From: Candidatus Thorarchaeota archaeon
GTDB lineage: Archaea > Asgardarchaeota > Thorarchaeia > Thorarchaeales > Thorarchaeaceae
DNA length: 15,452 nt
Direction of reading: 5' to 3'
Assembly: GCA_016839345.1 (NCBI GenBank)
Contig: JAEOUL010000341.1
Location: 1 to 15,452 of the forward strand
Under the pieces are notes generated by a model. The model worked only from the letters and a program-made list of their open reading frames with translations, was not told where the DNA came from and ran no database searches. The translations under genes were made by a program, and so were the position numbers. Within the stretch, counting starts at the first letter, position 1. Every line of letters begins with the position of its first letter. Shown here piece after piece: positions 13,997-15,452 of this stretch.

Positions 13997-15452
13997 TCTA
14001 CGGAGTTGGTGGTCACATTTTATGGGTGAATCTAACGAAGGGGTCTATCGAGAAACGTCCACTAGATGAAGATATGATAAGGGATTACTTGCTGGGTGCA
14101 GGGTTTCTTTCAAGAGTTCTATTCGATAACATCCCCAAGGGAATTGACCCTCTCAGCGACAAAAATGTCCTGGGAATCGCTACAGGACTTCTTACTGGCT
14201 CAATGTTTCCTCAAGCCTCAAGACATGTTGTTGCGGGCTTATCACCTCTGACCGATGTCTGGGGTGAAAGCCATGCCGCTGGATTCTGGGGAGCTGAGCT
14301 GAAGTTTGCTGGTTATGATGCAATTGTCTTCACAGGTGTATCCTCAAATCCAGTATATCTCAACATTAAGGATGATGATGTAGAACTCCTAGATGCTGAG
14401 GGCACAGGAATCTGGGGAAAGGATGTGTTTGAAACTGATAACATTCTCAAGACCAAGCATGGAAAAAGGTGTAGAACACTTTCAATCGGACAAGCTGGAG
14501 AGAACCTCGTTAGATTTGCTGCTGTCATGAATGATAGAGACCGAGCCTCTGCACGTTCTGGATTGGGTGCAGTAATGGGATCAAAAAAGATCAAAGCGGT
14601 TTCTGTACGGGGTACTGGAAAGCTCGAGGTTGCTGATCCTAAGAACTATCTGAAAGAGATTGATGTGTTTCACAGGAGAATGATGGAGAATCCCTTCACT
14701 CCTGGAAGAATCAAGTATGGCACCACAAGCCTTGTTGAACTGATGCAACATATTGGGAGATTACCAAGCTATAATATGAAACAAGGAGTCTTTGAGGGAT
14801 TTGAGAAAATAAGCGGTGATGCAATCAATCAGAAATATCTAGTAAAGGCCAGAGCTGATTTTTCATGTTTGCAACGTTGTGGACGCTACACAGCAGTGAG
14901 AACTGGCCCCTATGCATTTGAGGGCGGTGCACCAGAGTTCGAGACCCAGTCATCCATGGGTTCTCGATGTGGGAATGACAATCTTGAGTCTGTGCTCTTC
15001 GGACATCATCTTGCCAACCAGTATGGAATGGATACAATATCCTTAGGGGCTACGATCTCTTGGGCAATGGAAGCTTGGGATGAGGGTCTGCTGACTGCTG
15101 ATGATACTGGTGGGATTGACCTCAGCTGGGGAAACCATGAAACTGTTGTAAGCTTAACACGAATGATAGCTCTCCGAGAGGGGTTTGGAGATGTGCTTGC
15201 AGAGGGTAGCGCACGAGCGTCTCAGAGGATTGGTAGAGGAACTGAGAAGTTCGTTATGGCAGTGAAGAAACAAGAGATTGCTGGACAGGAACCACGTGCG
15301 CAGAAATCGATGGGACTCGCCGCTGTGACTGCTGCCCGAGGTGCCGACCACCTCTACTCGTTCCCTGTTCTTGATGAAGCGGGTTTTGATGATGATATAA
15401 GAGAACGTTTCGGGGAGGAGTACCTACCAGAGATGGCAGACCGATTGAACCC
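13993..15452 (+). CDS. Aldehyde ferredoxin oxidoreductase 2 (3' end off window)
   Basis: This is a tungstopterin AOR-family enzyme; the first 486 residues are visible and the frame is open to the right edge. AOR landmarks include VLGIATGLLTGSMFPQASR, WGESHAAGFWGAELKFAGYD, SARSGLGAVMGSKKIKAV, APEFET, MDTISLGATISWAMEAWDEG, KKQEIAGQEPRAQKS and RGADHLYSFPVLDE. At the Fe-S site the usual C-x2-C-x3-C becomes D289-x2-C292-x3-C296 (ADFSCLQRCGR), so the first Cys ligand is Asp. The fourth ligand lies beyond the window. The start is ATG with an ATGA overlap and GGAGG seven bases upstream. It is the last visible gene of the moaD-amidohydrolase-polyferredoxin-AOR operon. The substrate is unknown; the operon suggests a link to a cyclic-amide pathway. 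Confidence 0.9.
   Translation, partial: MIYGVGGHILWVNLTKGSIEKRPLDEDMIRDYLLGAGFLSRVLFDNIPKGIDPLSDKNVLGIATGLLTGSMFPQASRHVVAGLSPLTDVWGESHAAGFWGAELKFAGYDAIVFTGVSSNPVYLNIKDDDVELLDAEGTGIWGKDVFETDNILKTKHGKRCRTLSIGQAGENLVRFAAVMNDRDRASARSGLGAVMGSKKIKAVSVRGTGKLEVADPKNYLKEIDVFHRRMMENPFTPGRIKYGTTSLVELMQHIGRLPSYNMKQGVFEGFEKISGDAINQKYLVKARADFSCLQRCGRYTAVRTGPYAFEGGAPEFETQSSMGSRCGNDNLESVLFGHHLANQYGMDTISLGATISWAMEAWDEGLLTADDTGGIDLSWGNHETVVSLTRMIALREGFGDVLAEGSARASQRIGRGTEKFVMAVKKQEIAGQEPRAQKSMGLAAVTAARGADHLYSFPVLDEAGFDDDIRERFGEEYLPEMADRLN

Noticed and set aside
1..15452. CRISPR array, IS element, tRNA or prophage
   Set aside because: No regularly spaced repeats, transposase or integrase motifs, terminal inverted repeats or tRNA cloverleaf were noticed on either strand by reading.

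Overview
The window looks like chromosomal DNA from an anaerobic archaeon. The support is tungstopterin aldehyde:ferredoxin oxidoreductases (AORs) with dedicated polyferredoxins, TATA-like boxes at the expected distance before several genes, TTG/GTG starts, at least one apparently leaderless start, and a cytosolic PAS histidine kinase with an HDIGN-type H-box. Base composition is moderate (low to mid 40s % GC by eye), which suggests a mesophile. An Asgard or Bathyarchaeia-like lineage is plausible, but that is a guess; no phylogenetic marker is present. No rRNA, tRNA, CRISPR array, insertion sequence or prophage gene was seen, and no gene-free stretch exceeds 300 bases.

Layout, left to right. 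(1) The 3' end of an ABC-2 transporter permease (+) runs in from the left edge and meets a convergent amidohydrolase of the MTA/SAH-deaminase family (-), their stop codons overlapping. (2) A three-PAS histidine kinase (-) follows and is divergent from the first AOR module. (3) AOR module 1 (+) is a 16-Cys polyferredoxin coupled by an ATGA overlap to an AOR whose reading frame is interrupted by one in-frame TGA, where a Gly codon is expected. (4) A CLC chloride transporter or channel with two CBS domains (+) and a dihydroorotate/dihydropyrimidine-dehydrogenase-like flavoprotein with a C-terminal 2[4Fe-4S] domain (+) come next. (5) An M24 metallopeptidase and a PfkB sugar kinase lie on the minus strand. 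(6) From a shared bidirectional promoter region, a second plus-strand operon carries a MoaD-like protein, an allantoinase/hydantoinase-type cyclic amidohydrolase, a second polyferredoxin and a second AOR. Its genes overlap or abut, and the AOR runs off the right edge.

How the genes may work together. Each AOR is translationally coupled to its own polyferredoxin, so each pair is probably one electron-transfer unit (AorA/BamC-like plus AOR). MoaD could supply sulfur for the pterin dithiolene. The second unit shares its operon with a cyclic-amide hydrolase and lies near a DPD/PreA-like flavoprotein, a purine-deaminase-like amidohydrolase and a PfkB kinase. This raises the possibility of a ferredoxin-linked pathway for a nucleobase or another cyclic amide, which is inference only. 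The most notable observations are the TGA inside AOR1, the Cys-to-Asp and Cys-to-His changes at expected Fe-S ligand positions in AOR2 and its ferredoxin, and the non-canonical catalytic loop of the flavoprotein.
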